A stretch of 64,000 nucleotides of DNA. It comes from Rhodobacterales bacterium RIFCSPHIGHO2_02_FULL_62_130 (lineage in GTDB: Bacteria > Pseudomonadota > Alphaproteobacteria > Rhodobacterales > Rhodobacteraceae). Below the pieces are notes generated by a model, which was not told where the DNA came from, searched no databases, and saw nothing but the letters and a program-made list of their open reading frames with translations. Numbering within the stretch: the stretch's first letter is position 1; the number at the start of each line of letters is the position of its first letter. The stretch is taken from the NCBI GenBank assembly GCA_001828855.1, contig MHZT01000046.1, positions 1 to 64,000 on the forward strand. Direction: 5' to 3'. Below are positions 34,814 to 42,993 of the stretch, in pieces. The position numbers and the translations under genes are program-made.

Positions 34814-35101
34814 TCAAACCTGCGCTTGCTGGCGGGGCAGCAGGCGGACTTCGGCCATCAGGGCGATCAGCACCTCGATATGGCGGGCGACGGAATAGGC
34901 GGCGTCACCGGCGCGGCGGGTTTCCTCCAACTGTTCTTCTTCTTGCAACAATCGCGGCACTGCGCGTTCCGGTGTGGTGGGGGCGGCCACCAGACGGCGC
35001 AGATCGCGGTCACGGTGATAATCGGCCAAACCAAAGCGGGCGGCGCGGATCAGCAGGCGCGGGCGGCGCAAATCGGACAAGAGGGCGCGAAAATCGGTCA
35101 T
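34814..35101 (-). CDS. DUF6477 family protein
   Basis: A 95-residue cytoplasmic protein from ATG 35101 (MTDFRALLSDLRRPRLL), with AAGGAG upstream. It is helical and rich in Arg/Leu: LIRAARFGLADYHRDRDLRRLV, then a second helix pair with EEEQLEETRRAGDAAYSVARHIEVLIALMAEV. It matches the small DUF6477 proteins found in Rhodobacteraceae. Function is unknown. It is divergent from the DUF6456 regulator, sharing a 219-base promoter region that holds a CtrA-type box. Confidence 0.8.
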   Translation of the reverse strand: MTDFRALLSDLRRPRLLIRAARFGLADYHRDRDLRRLVAAPTTPERAVPRLLQEEEQLEETRRAGDAAYSVARHIEVLIALMAEVRLLPRQQAQV

Positions 35102-35233
35102 GGCAGGCTCCTTGGAATGACTGGGGCTATCCTGCATCGAAACAACCTTGCGTTGCATTTGTGCCGATTTCACCGTTCGGAGATTTCTGGAATGTTTAGG
35201 AAGTGGAAACAATTATAGGGATTGCCTCATCCA

Positions 35234-35249
35234 TTAACCATTCGGTAAC
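35234..35249. promoter_or_regulatory. CtrA-type binding site
   Basis: TTAA-CCATTCG-GTAAC matches the CtrA consensus TTAA-N7-TTAAC with a single mismatch, and its first half reads TTAACCAT, the preferred half-site. It lies 72 bases ahead of the DUF6456 gene and 133 bases ahead of the divergent DUF6477 gene, in promoter position for either. Confidence 0.6.
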
Positions 35250-35320
35250 AAATGCCACTCACGGTTGTATCAGGTCCGAGCAGGACAGAAGACCCCAACA
35301 GAGGGGCGCGGAAACAGACC

Positions 35321-36424
35321 ATGCAGAGCAACCTTTCACCGCTGCACAGCCTTCCCGAATGGCTACCCGATGCCGTGAGGCTTTACCTTGACCATACGGA
35401 AGAAGGGGTGTCGCTGCGGGCGTTGGCACGGCGCGACGGACGGCACGCCTCGACCGTGATGCGCCTTGTGCGCCGATACGAGAACCGCCGCGATGATCCT
35501 TTGATGGATGAGGCGCTGACCGCGCTGTCGCGCGGGGCGGTCGGTGCGGCGCTTGATCCCGTCAGAAAGGACAGCCCCATGTCGGCCCCGATACGCGCGC
35601 AAAGCTTGACTGTTGATGAAGCCACGATCCTGCAGGAGGGGCGGCGCATCCTGCGCCGTCTGGCCGAAGCGGGGGCGGTGCTGGCGATTGCGCCGGATAT
35701 GGAAAAGGCGGTGGTGATGCGGGATATGCCCGACGGGCGCACCGCCCGCACCGCGATCATGGAGCGCACCGTGGCGCAGGCCTTTGCGCTGAAGGACTGG
35801 ATTGTGTGTCGCAAGGCGGGGCGGGTGGCCAGCTATGAGATCACCGGCGTGGGCCGTGCCGCGCTGAAGCGGATGATGGGCGGCGATGGCGGGGCGTCAA
35901 GCGGGGCGGCGGGGGGGCTGGCCGAGGCGGGGGCTGTCTTTGCGGGGCAGCATCGGGACTGGGACGAGGGGGCAAAGCGCATCCGCTATAATCTTGCGGA
36001 AAGCCCGATTGCGCTGATGGGGCGCAGACGGGACAAGGACGGGCGGTTGTTTCTTGAGCCGGACCTTGTCGAGGCAGCCGAGCGTCTGCGCGAGGATTTT
36101 GAACTGGCGCAGATGGGGCCGCGGGTGGCGCAGAACTGGGAGCGGTTTCTGACCGGCGCGGATCGCGGAGGGTTCCGGCCGGAACAGGGCGCGGGTGGAT
36201 CGGGGCGGGCGCGGGACCGCGTGGCACTGGCGCTGCGCGATCTGGGACCGGGTCTGGGCGATGTGGCGCTGCGGGTCTGCTGCTTTCTGGAGGGCATCGA
36301 GACAGCCGAGCGCCGGATGGGATGGGCGGCGCGGTCGGGCAAGATCGTGTTGCGGATCGCCTTGCAGCGGTTGCGGCGGCATTACGACGAGACCTACGGC
36401 CGGTCGGGGCCTTTGATCGGCTAG
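35321..36424 (+). CDS. DUF6456 domain helix-turn-helix regulator, GafA-like (candidate gene-transfer-agent activator)
   Basis: A 367-residue DNA-binding protein from ATG 35321. Residues 12-55 form a helix-turn-helix: LPDAVRLYLDHTEEGVSLRALA, then GRHASTVMRLVRRYENRR. A second region (about 95-190) reads like a small winged-helix domain (ILRRLAEAGAVLAIA, GRVASYEITGVGRAALKRM). The C-terminal DUF6456 domain (about 205-365) contains HRDWDEGAKRIRYNLAESPIAL and RVALALRDLGPGLGDVALRVCCFLEG. From memory, DUF6456 is the C-terminal part of GafA, the direct activator of the Rhodobacter capsulatus gene transfer agent, and of its Caulobacter counterpart GafZ. GafA is CtrA-dependent, and a CtrA box lies upstream here. 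Orthology is an inference; no GTA structural genes are in this window. Confidence 0.78.
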   Translation: MQSNLSPLHSLPEWLPDAVRLYLDHTEEGVSLRALARRDGRHASTVMRLVRRYENRRDDPLMDEALTALSRGAVGAALDPVRKDSPMSAPIRAQSLTVDEATILQEGRRILRRLAEAGAVLAIAPDMEKAVVMRDMPDGRTARTAIMERTVAQAFALKDWIVCRKAGRVASYEITGVGRAALKRMMGGDGGASSGAAGGLAEAGAVFAGQHRDWDEGAKRIRYNLAESPIALMGRRRDKDGRLFLEPDLVEAAERLREDFELAQMGPRVAQNWERFLTGADRGGFRPEQGAGGSGRARDRVALALRDLGPGLGDVALRVCCFLEGIETAERRMGWAARSGKIVLRIALQRLRRHYDETYGRSGPLIG

Positions 36425-36446
36425 GGCTGATCTGCGGGTCGGGCAG

Positions 36447-36546
36447 AAAATTCTTCGTCGAAGAATTTTTCGGGGGGCTGTCTGCCCCCCGTGCCGGTTT
36501 GGCGGGGCCAAACCGGCCCCCCCGAGAGTATTTCAGCCAAGATGAA
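36447..36546. repeat. Dispersed composite repeat, copy 6 (with AT-rich palindrome module)
   Basis: Same module order as copy 5: AAAATTCTTCG-T-CGAAGAATTTT (36447-36469), hairpin CGGGGGGCTGTCTGCCCCCCG-type (36471-36491), an additional GCCGGTTTGG / CCAAACCGGC hairpin (36493-36515), and the tag GTATTTCAGCCAAGATGAA (36528-36546). It ends exactly at the stop codon of the convergent LysE gene. Confidence 0.75.
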
Positions 36547-37134
36547 TCAGGCGCCGAGGCTTTTGGCGATCAGGGTGAGCGAGACCACCCCCAGCCAGAC
36601 CGATGCTATGCGGCGGATCAGTGGCAAAGTGCGCGGGTTTTGTGGTGATCCGGCGGTCAGGCCTGCGCCAAAGCTGGCCCATGCGGCGGCAACCACGGTG
36701 ACTTGCGTGGCAAAGATGGCAAAATTCAGCGGCAATTGATCGGGGGAGGGCAGCAGGACCAGTCCGAAGATCAGGGCCTTGGGGTTCAGGAGGGTGGTGA
36801 CGAAGACCATGCGGGCGGTGATATGGGGTGCCACGTGGGGCGTGGCCGGGCTGTTGCGGCCGGGCTGCCAGAGTTTGAGGGCAAGCCATGCCACCCAGAC
36901 CCCTGCCAGCAGCGCGATGGCGGGGCGGGCTTCGGGATGGCTTTGCAGCAGCGTCGCCCCGATCAGGGTCAAAGGCAGCACGGTTGCCAGATAGCCCAGC
37001 AATTCCGCAGGGATAAGCTGCAGCGCGCCGCGCCAGCCGCGCTCGGACCCGGCGAGAAACAGCAGGGTGTTTGTTGGACCCGGCGTGACCAGCAGCACGA
37101 GGATGGCAAGGCAAAGTTCGGCAAGGCTGTTCAC
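36547..37134 (-). CDS. LysE/RhtB family amino-acid exporter
   Basis: A 195-residue membrane protein with five to six helices, starting at GTG 37134. The family start is LAILVLLVTPGPTNTLLFLAGSERGW. The second half has ITARMVFVTTLLNPKALIFGLVLLP, where the NPK segment is the LysE signature. Members export lysine, homoserine, threonine or other small molecules; specificity is not deducible. Confidence 0.88.
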   Translation of the reverse strand: MNSLAELCLAILVLLVTPGPTNTLLFLAGSERGWRGALQLIPAELLGYLATVLPLTLIGATLLQSHPEARPAIALLAGVWVAWLALKLWQPGRNSPATPHVAPHITARMVFVTTLLNPKALIFGLVLLPSPDQLPLNFAIFATQVTVVAAAWASFGAGLTAGSPQNPRTLPLIRRIASVWLGVVSLTLIAKSLGA

Positions 37135-37309
37135 GGGGGCGCTTTCTGTGCAGGTCGCTGCGGCGTGGCTAGGGGATGCAGCTTAGGGCGGCCATGATTT
37201 GAATCAAGCCTTGCAGTCTTTGCATGGGCCTGTGCGGCGTGGCAGGCGTTGCCAAGTCGGGCTGTGGCGACTATTTGTCAGGGCAGGCCAGCCATTGGGG
37301 GAAGAACCG

Positions 37310-38260
37310 TTGCGCGATCTTAAACTGCCGGAAGAGCGCCACCCCGAAAAGGCGCATAAGCCCGACAATGCCCAGCCGAAAAAGCCGGACTGGATCAGGG
37401 TCAAGGCGCCGACGTCGGAAGGCTACAAGCAGACCCGCGATATCCTGCGCGAGAAAAAGCTGGTGACGGTCTGTGAAGAGGCCGGTTGTCCGAATGTGGG
37501 CGAATGCTGGTCGGCGGGCCATGCCACCATGATGATCATGGGCGACATCTGCACGCGCGGCTGTTCCTTCTGCAATATCGCCACCGGCAAGCCGCGCGCG
37601 CTGGATACGTTCGAGCCGGGCCGCGTGGCCCATGCCGTCTCGGAACTGGGTCTGAAGCATGTGGTCATCACATCCGTGGACCGCGACGATCTGGAGGATG
37701 GCGGGGCCGAGCATTTCGCCATGACCATCCGCGCGATCCGGCACCGCTCGCCGGATACCACGATTGAAATTCTGACGCCGGATTTCCTGAAATGCCCGCC
37801 TTCTGCCTTGGAAAAAGTGGTCGAGGCGCGGCCCGATGTGTTCAACCACAATCTGGAGACCGTGCCGGGGCTTTACCCCTCGGTGCGGCCCGGCGCGCGC
37901 TATTTCCACAGTCTGCGGCTGTTGCAGAAGGTCAAGGAGCTGGACCCGACGCTGTTCACCAAATCCGGCATCATGGTAGGCTTGGGTGAGGACCGGCAGG
38001 GCGTTTCCCAAGTGATGGATGACATGCGCGCGGCGGATGTCGATTTCCTGACCATCGGGCAGTATTTGCAACCTACGCCAAAGCATCACCGCGTTGACCG
38101 CTTTGTGACGCCGGATGAGTTCAAGGGCTATGAGACGGCCGCCTATGGCAAGGGGTTCCTGATGGTATCGGCCACACCGCTGACGCGGTCTTCCTATCAT
38201 GCGGGCGATGATTTTGCCCGTCTGCGGGCGGCGCGGCTGGAAAAGCTGGGGCGCGGCTAG
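37310..38260 (+). CDS. lipA: Lipoyl synthase
   Basis: LipA, 316 residues, inserts two sulphurs into protein-bound octanoate. The TTG at 37310 is chosen because the protein then begins [20 protein letters not shown], matching LipA N-termini in this family; GGGGGAAGAACC lies upstream. The auxiliary cluster motif is [12 protein letters not shown], the radical-SAM motif is [10 protein letters not shown], and the C-terminal serine ligand lies in PLTRSSYHA. Other conserved runs are [17 protein letters not shown] and [20 protein letters not shown]. lipB is not adjacent. Confidence 0.96.
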   Translation: MRDLKLPEERHPEKAHKPDNAQPKKPDWIRVKAPTSEGYKQTRDILREKKLVTVCEEAGCPNVGECWSAGHATMMIMGDICTRGCSFCNIATGKPRALDTFEPGRVAHAVSELGLKHVVITSVDRDDLEDGGAEHFAMTIRAIRHRSPDTTIEILTPDFLKCPPSALEKVVEARPDVFNHNLETVPGLYPSVRPGARYFHSLRLLQKVKELDPTLFTKSGIMVGLGEDRQGVSQVMDDMRAADVDFLTIGQYLQPTPKHHRVDRFVTPDEFKGYETAAYGKGFLMVSATPLTRSSYHAGDDFARLRAARLEKLGRG

Positions 38261-38292
38261 GGCTGCTTCAGGCTATGGGCGAGGGGCCTGCC

Positions 38293-39198
38293 TTAGTCCA
38301 CCGCTGGCACGATCTTGAGGTAGGCGGCCACCGCCTGCCGGTCGGATTCGGGCAGTCTGGCCATGTTTTCGACCACATGCGCCATATGACCGCCGACCGA
38401 ATCGAACTCTGGCGTGAAGCCGGAGGTCAGGTATTCGACAATTTCCGATTCGGACCATGTCAGTTTGCCGGGGGTGATATTGGGGATATTGCCCTTGCCG
38501 GACGGGTTGGGCGCACCAGCGAGCCAGCGCGATCTGTCCAAGCCCCCTAATGCATTGCGCGGGGTATGGCATTCGCCGCAATGGGCCAGAGCTTCGGCGA
38601 TATAGCGGCCACGGTTCTGGGCCTCGGTCAGATCGCCGGTGATCACCCAGTCATGGCTGACAAACATCAGCTTCCACAGGCCCAAGGTACGGCGGATGTT
38701 GATGGGGAATCCCACCTGATGCGGTTGGCTCGCGGTGGACGAGGCGGGCAGGCCATCCATGAAGGCCTTGAGATTGACAACATCCTGCGGCTGCATCTTG
38801 TTATAGGCATTGTAGGGCAGGGCGGGGAAATAATGTCCGTCGTCAGGGGAAACGCCGTCCTGAATGGCGCGGGCAAAGGCCTCGACCGTCCAGCCGCCGA
38901 TGCCTGCCTGCGGATCGGGCGAGATATTGGGCGCGATGAAAGTGCCGAAATCGGAGGGAAACGCCTGACCGCCCGCCAGCACCAGCATGTCCGCGCCCGC
39001 AGCCCCCGCCGCGGCATGGCATGAGGCACAGCCTGCCGCCCAGAACACCGCCTCGCCCTGTACCGCATCGCCCGTCAGCCCTTGCACTGCCGCCACCGAA
39101 CCGGCACGCGGCGCGGTCAGCAGGATAAATCCGGCAAGGCCGACCAGAGCAAGACCGCCAAGGGTGACGGCCAAACGGGGCAGGGTCAAACGGGACAT
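38293..39198 (-). CDS. Diheme c-type cytochrome
   Basis: A 301-residue periplasmic or membrane-anchored protein. From ATG 39198 (MSRLTLPRLAVTLGGLALVG) an uncleaved or signal helix spans residues 8-30. Two haem sites are visible: CASCH near residue 60 and CGECH near residue 205, with methionines downstream as possible axial ligands (HMAHVVENM). The arrangement resembles the diheme cytochrome subunits of gluconate or alcohol dehydrogenases and related electron acceptors. No dehydrogenase gene is next to it, so the electron donor is unknown. Confidence 0.87.
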   Translation of the reverse strand: MSRLTLPRLAVTLGGLALVGLAGFILLTAPRAGSVAAVQGLTGDAVQGEAVFWAAGCASCHAAAGAAGADMLVLAGGQAFPSDFGTFIAPNISPDPQAGIGGWTVEAFARAIQDGVSPDDGHYFPALPYNAYNKMQPQDVVNLKAFMDGLPASSTASQPHQVGFPINIRRTLGLWKLMFVSHDWVITGDLTEAQNRGRYIAEALAHCGECHTPRNALGGLDRSRWLAGAPNPSGKGNIPNITPGKLTWSESEIVEYLTSGFTPEFDSVGGHMAHVVENMARLPESDRQAVAAYLKIVPAVD

Positions 39199-39317
39199 GG
39201 GCGACCTTTCACAACCTTGCGGCACAGCACCGCTTTGGCATCAGGCTACACCATATCTTTGACCGCAGGGGGCGAAATTCCGTGCATTTCCGCAGCTTCG
39301 GCCGTTCACAAAGCCGT

Positions 39318-39482
39318 TTACGGCTTGCCGTTCACGGTCAGCCAGTCTGGCCAGCCCCAGAGCCATTCGATGCCGAACAGCGCAAAGCAGAGCAATATGA
39401 CCCCCAGCACCAGCTTGACCCGCCCCCAGGATGGCGGGTTGCGCGCCCATTGCGCCATCCGCACGAACCAGATCGGGTTCAT
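39318..39482 (-). CDS. Small membrane protein coupled to hpt
   Basis: A 54-residue protein from ATG 39482 ([19 protein letters not shown]). It has one membrane helix, [20 protein letters not shown], and ends WLTVNGKP. Its start overlaps the hpt stop (ATGA at 39479-39482), so it is translated with hpt. The basic start before the helix predicts a cytoplasmic N-terminus. I believe similar short proteins follow hpt in other Rhodobacteraceae, but the function is unknown. Confidence 0.7.
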   Translation of the reverse strand: MNPIWFVRMAQWARNPPSWGRVKLVLGVILLCFALFGIEWLWGWPDWLTVNGKP

Positions 39483-40030
39483 GCCGCACCTTCGTCGGTA
39501 AAGCGCACCTTGCCGATATAGGGCAGGTTGCGATTGCGTTGGGCAAAGTCGATGCCGTATCCCACCACGAATTCGTCGGGGATTTCAAAGCCTGTCCAGG
39601 TGGCCTTGATCGGCACCTCACGCCGACTTGGCTTGTCCAGCAGCGCGCAGACCTCCAACCGCGCAGGCTCGCGCGATTTCAACAGCTTGACGACATGATG
39701 CAGGGTAAAGCCGGTGTCGACGATATCCTCAACCACCAGCACATCCCGCCCCGCGATCTCGCCGCGCAAATCCTTCAGGATCTTCACCTCGCGCGAGGAA
39801 TGCATCGCATCGCCGTAAGACGAGGCTTCCAGAAAATCGACCTCGACCGGCAGATGGATCTCGCGCACCAGATCGGCAATGAACACGAAAGACCCGCGCA
39901 ACAGCCCCACGACAACCAGCTTGTCGCAATCGGCATAATGGGTGGTGATCTCTCGCGCCAAAGCCTCGACCCGCGCGGCAATCGCCTTGGCCGAGATCAT
40001 CTGGTCGATAACATAGGGTCTGTGTGGCAT
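39479..40030 (-). CDS. hpt: Hypoxanthine phosphoribosyltransferase
   Basis: A 183-residue purine-salvage enzyme making IMP (and often GMP) from the free base and PRPP. The PRPP-binding loop is [14 protein letters not shown] (about residues 104-117). The N-terminal dimer and PPi loop is [19 protein letters not shown], and the flexible loop is [15 protein letters not shown]. The C-terminal hood [20 protein letters not shown] supports the family call. A 54-residue membrane peptide is coupled to its 3' end. Confidence 0.95.
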   Translation of the reverse strand: MPHRPYVIDQMISAKAIAARVEALAREITTHYADCDKLVVVGLLRGSFVFIADLVREIHLPVEVDFLEASSYGDAMHSSREVKILKDLRGEIAGRDVLVVEDIVDTGFTLHHVVKLLKSREPARLEVCALLDKPSRREVPIKATWTGFEIPDEFVVGYGIDFAQRNRNLPYIGKVRFTDEGAA

Positions 40031-40096
40031 GTGGCCCCCTTGATTTCCGCCTCACACCTACTCAATAGAGCGGGGCAAGTCACGCCGAAGGTTGCA

Positions 40097-40540
40097 ATGC
40101 CCGCCCATTCCGAAACCAAACACCTGCCCTATAGCGCCCAGCAGATGTATGATCTGGTGGCCGATGTCGCGCGCTACCCCGAGTTCCTGCCCTGGACCGC
40201 CGCCGCCCGCATCCGCTCGCGCAAACCCGTCGAGGGGGGCGAGGTGATGGAGGCCGATCTGGTGATCAGCTTCAAGGTCTTCCGCGAACGCTTTGGCAGC
40301 CGCGTGACGCTCTTGCCCGATCAGGGACGCATCCTGACCGAATATATCGACGGGCCGTTCAAACACCTGAAATCGGTCTGGAGCTTTCACGATGTCGAAG
40401 GCGGCTGCGATGTGGCCTTCACCGTTGACTTCGAATTCCGCAACGCCATCCTCGCGGGCATCATCGGCATGGTCTTCAACGAAGCCATGACCCGCGTCGT
40501 CCGCGCCTTCGAGACCCGCGCGGCCCAGCTTTACAGATAG
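40097..40540 (+). CDS. RatA/COQ10-like START-domain protein
   Basis: A 147-residue single-domain protein of the polyketide cyclase/START fold (COQ10/RatA group). Typical runs are YSAQQMYDLVADVARYPEFLPW and the late IIGMVFNEAMTRVVRAFETRA. Mitochondrial COQ10 binds ubiquinone and supports respiration; E. coli RatA was described as a ribosome-association toxin but also belongs to this fold. In ubiquinone-10-producing alphaproteobacteria the COQ10-like role is the more likely. It is divergent from hpt, with a dispersed repeat behind it. Confidence 0.85.
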   Translation: MPAHSETKHLPYSAQQMYDLVADVARYPEFLPWTAAARIRSRKPVEGGEVMEADLVISFKVFRERFGSRVTLLPDQGRILTEYIDGPFKHLKSVWSFHDVEGGCDVAFTVDFEFRNAILAGIIGMVFNEAMTRVVRAFETRAAQLYR

Positions 40541-40551
40541 GCCCAGCGTTT

Positions 40552-40635
40552 CACCTTGGCCCAAATACTCCCGCCGGAGGCTCCTGACGCAACTGCAGGA
40601 AGCCTCCGGCGGGGATATTTAAGAACAGATGAAAG
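40552..40635. repeat. Dispersed composite repeat, copy 7 (head-to-head pair)
   Basis: Two opposed units share the inner GC box: on the left CCTTGGCCCAAATACTCCCG-CCGGAGGC (minus-strand copy), on the right GCCTCCGGCGGGGATATTTAAGAACAGATGAAA. CCGGAGGC pairs with GCCTCCGG around a 20-base loop. It sits between the convergent RatA-like gene and amtB. Confidence 0.7.
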
Positions 40636-40679
40636 GCCAAGGGTAGGGTGCGTGCTTGTCACGCACCTTTCGCGCTCGG

Positions 40680-41858
40680 TCACGAGTTCAGCTCGTAGGC
40701 CCGTTCGCCATGCACCGACAGGTCAAGCCCGTTGACTTCGGTTTCCAGATCGACCCGCAGCGGTGTCAGCAGGGCGCAGAGTTTGATCAAGGCCCAGCTT
40801 GCCACGGTGGTCCAAAGGCCCACCACCGCCAGCCCGCCGAGTTGCGCGGCCCATGTGCCTGCGCCCAGAACCGCCACCATCACCGTGCCGAAAATCCCGC
40901 CCACACCATGCACGGCAAAGACGTCCAGCGTGTCGTCGATGTGCAGACGGTTCTTCACCAGCAGCACCATCTCCTGACACAAGATCCCCGCAACACCACC
41001 GATCACCAGCGCCGCCACCGGACCGACATAGCCCGAGGCGGGGGTGATCGAGGCCAGCCCCGCAATTGTCCCCGTCACCAGACCCACCAGCGAGGCGCGG
41101 CCGAACTTGATCCGCTCCCACGCCGCCCATGACAGGCTGGCGGCGGCGGCTGACAGATGCGTGACCGTGATCGCCATCGCCGCCTGACCGTTGGCCGCCA
41201 GCGCCGAGCCGCCGTTGAAGCCGAACCAGCCCACCCAGAGCATCGCCGCCCCGATCATCACCATGCCCGGATTATGGGGCGGGGTGGTTTTGTGTTTGCG
41301 CGGGCCAAGCGCCACGGCGATCACCAGCGCCGCGATCCCTGCGGTTTCATGCACCACGATGCCGCCTGCGAAATCGCGCACGCCCATTGCCCCGAAGATG
41401 CCACCATCCGCCAGCATCCCGCCGCCCCAGATCCAATGTGCGACCGGCGCATAGACCACCAGCATCCACGCGCCCGAGAACAGCAGCACAAAGCCGAATC
41501 CCACCCGCTCGACATAGGCCCCCACGATCAGCGCGGGCGTGATCACGGCGAAGGTCATCTGATAGGCAAAGAACAGGATCTCGGGCAGGCTGCCGGTCAG
41601 GCTGTCCACGGTCACGCCGTTGAGGAACAGCTTGCCCATCCCGCCCCAGACCGCGCCCTGACCGCCAAAAGCGATCGAATAGCCTGCGCCCAGCCATAGC
41701 ACGCTCATCAATGCGGCGATGGCAAAGCAGTGCATGAAGACCGACAGCACATTTCTTGCCCGCACAAGACCACCGTAAAACAGCGCAAGGCCGGGCAGGG
41801 TCATGAACAGCACAAGGGCTGTGGCAATCAGGATAAAGGCGGTGTCGGCGGCGTTCAT
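40680..41858 (-). CDS. amtB: Ammonium transporter
   Basis: An Amt/MEP ammonium channel, 392 residues with eleven predicted helices. The twin pore histidines lie in GGIVVHETAG and DVFAVHGVGG, the conserved aspartate precedes GG in RDFAGG, and the start AFILIATALVLFMTLPGLALFYGGL is canonical. The C-terminal tail GLDLSVHGERAYELNS is the GlnK-binding tail. CGGAG lies upstream of ATG 41858. Unusually there is no glnK (PII) gene beside it, though the ntr regulatory cluster starts 2.4 kb away. Transcription is probably NtrC-dependent, but I cannot point to a specific site. Confidence 0.94.
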   Translation of the reverse strand: MNAADTAFILIATALVLFMTLPGLALFYGGLVRARNVLSVFMHCFAIAALMSVLWLGAGYSIAFGGQGAVWGGMGKLFLNGVTVDSLTGSLPEILFFAYQMTFAVITPALIVGAYVERVGFGFVLLFSGAWMLVVYAPVAHWIWGGGMLADGGIFGAMGVRDFAGGIVVHETAGIAALVIAVALGPRKHKTTPPHNPGMVMIGAAMLWVGWFGFNGGSALAANGQAAMAITVTHLSAAAASLSWAAWERIKFGRASLVGLVTGTIAGLASITPASGYVGPVAALVIGGVAGILCQEMVLLVKNRLHIDDTLDVFAVHGVGGIFGTVMVAVLGAGTWAAQLGGLAVVGLWTTVASWALIKLCALLTPLRVDLETEVNGLDLSVHGERAYELNS

Positions 41859-42020
41859 GGCAGCTCCGGTCGTTGCGGTGCTGCCGTTGAAACGGGCAAA
41901 TCAGCGCGCAGAAAAGCCTCATGCGGTGCGGGAGTGGCTGATTTTCAGGGCGTTTCGCAAACTGCGTGAAAAATGGGCGGATTTTTCCGGTCTGCGCTGA
42001 TCATTCGGGCGTGGGTGAAA
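41859..42020. other. Spacer upstream of amtB
   Basis: 162 bases between the pncC stop and the amtB start, on the same strand. It must contain the amtB promoter; no unequivocal NtrC or sigma70 element was recognised. Confidence 0.4.
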
Positions 42021-42488
42021 TCACACCAAAGCCCGCGCCAGCAGAGCCAAGGCATGATCTCGGGCGGCTTTGCGGACTGCCGCGCGGCCCTTGGCACCGA
42101 ACTCGACAGTCTCAGAGATCACGGGCTTGCCCTTTTGCGCCAGTGCAAAGCAGACGCGGCCTTCGGGCTTGAACTCGGACCCGCCGGGACCGGCGATGCC
42201 GGTGGTGGACACCGCCAGATCGGCGCGGCTATGGGCCAGCGCCCCCGTTGCCATTTCCTGCGCCACCTGTTCCGAGACCGCGCCAAAGGCCGCCAGTGTT
42301 TCCGCAGACACGCCCAGCATGGCGATCTTGGAGTCATTGGAATAGGTGACAAAGCCGCAGTCCACCACATCGGACGACCCCGCGATGTCGGTCAGGGCCG
42401 CCGCGACCATGCCGCCCGTGCAGCTTTCGGCGGTGGCGATGCGGTATCCCCAATAGCGCGCGGCTTGCAGCAACTCGGGCGTCGTCAT
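42021..42488 (-). CDS. pncC: CinA C-terminal domain protein (nicotinamide-nucleotide amidase PncC-like)
   Basis: A 155-residue stand-alone CinA-C domain that deamidates NMN to nicotinate mononucleotide in NAD salvage. The active-site run is [20 protein letters not shown] (catalytic Ser/Thr), followed by [26 protein letters not shown] and the strand GRVCFAL. The N-terminal MoCF domain of full-length CinA is absent. It is last in ispDF-pgpA-pncC, four bases after pgpA. Confidence 0.92.
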   Translation of the reverse strand: MTTPELLQAARYWGYRIATAESCTGGMVAAALTDIAGSSDVVDCGFVTYSNDSKIAMLGVSAETLAAFGAVSEQVAQEMATGALAHSRADLAVSTTGIAGPGGSEFKPEGRVCFALAQKGKPVISETVEFGAKGRAAVRKAARDHALALLARALV

Positions 42489-42492
42489 GCTG

Positions 42493-42993
42493 TTACCCCA
42501 TCATCAGGATCATCGGGATATGGTAAAGGGCGGCGGCAATGAGGCTGGCAAGTCCGGCAAAAACGCCAGCCCAAAGATCATCCAGCATCACCCCGGCCGC
42601 ATCATGGCGGCGGTCGGCGCGGCCCACAAGCCACGGCTTCCAGATGTCAAACAGCCGGAAGAACAGAAAGGCCGCCACGGGCGCGGGCCAAGGCAGAAAG
42701 CCTTCAAAGCCGCGTGACCACAGGGCGGCGGCGGGGAACAGAAAGGCGATCCATTGGCCTGCCACCTCGTCGATGACAAATTCCGACGGGTCTTCGCCGG
42801 GTTTGCCCGCCAGTTCTACGCCCACCGCCCAGAACCCCAGCCCTGTCACGGCGACAGTCGCCACGACCAGCACCGGAAAGCCCGCGTAGCGGTCGATCAG
42901 CATGGCCAGAATGATTGCCACCAGCGATCCCCAAGTGCCGGGGGCGGGGCGCAGCAAGCCGACGCCAAAGAATGTCGCCAAGGCCCGCGTCAT
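42493..42993 (-). CDS. pgpA: Phosphatidylglycerophosphatase A
   Basis: PgpA, 166 residues, dephosphorylates phosphatidylglycerophosphate in the inner membrane. ATG 42993 overlaps the ispDF stop (ATGA). The motifs are [17 protein letters not shown] at the start, [14 protein letters not shown] in the middle, RLFDIWKPW, and [14 protein letters not shown], whose aspartates form the metal-dependent active site. Four helices are predicted. ispDF, pgpA and pncC form one operon. Confidence 0.95.
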   Translation of the reverse strand: MTRALATFFGVGLLRPAPGTWGSLVAIILAMLIDRYAGFPVLVVATVAVTGLGFWAVGVELAGKPGEDPSEFVIDEVAGQWIAFLFPAAALWSRGFEGFLPWPAPVAAFLFFRLFDIWKPWLVGRADRRHDAAGVMLDDLWAGVFAGLASLIAAALYHIPMILMMG

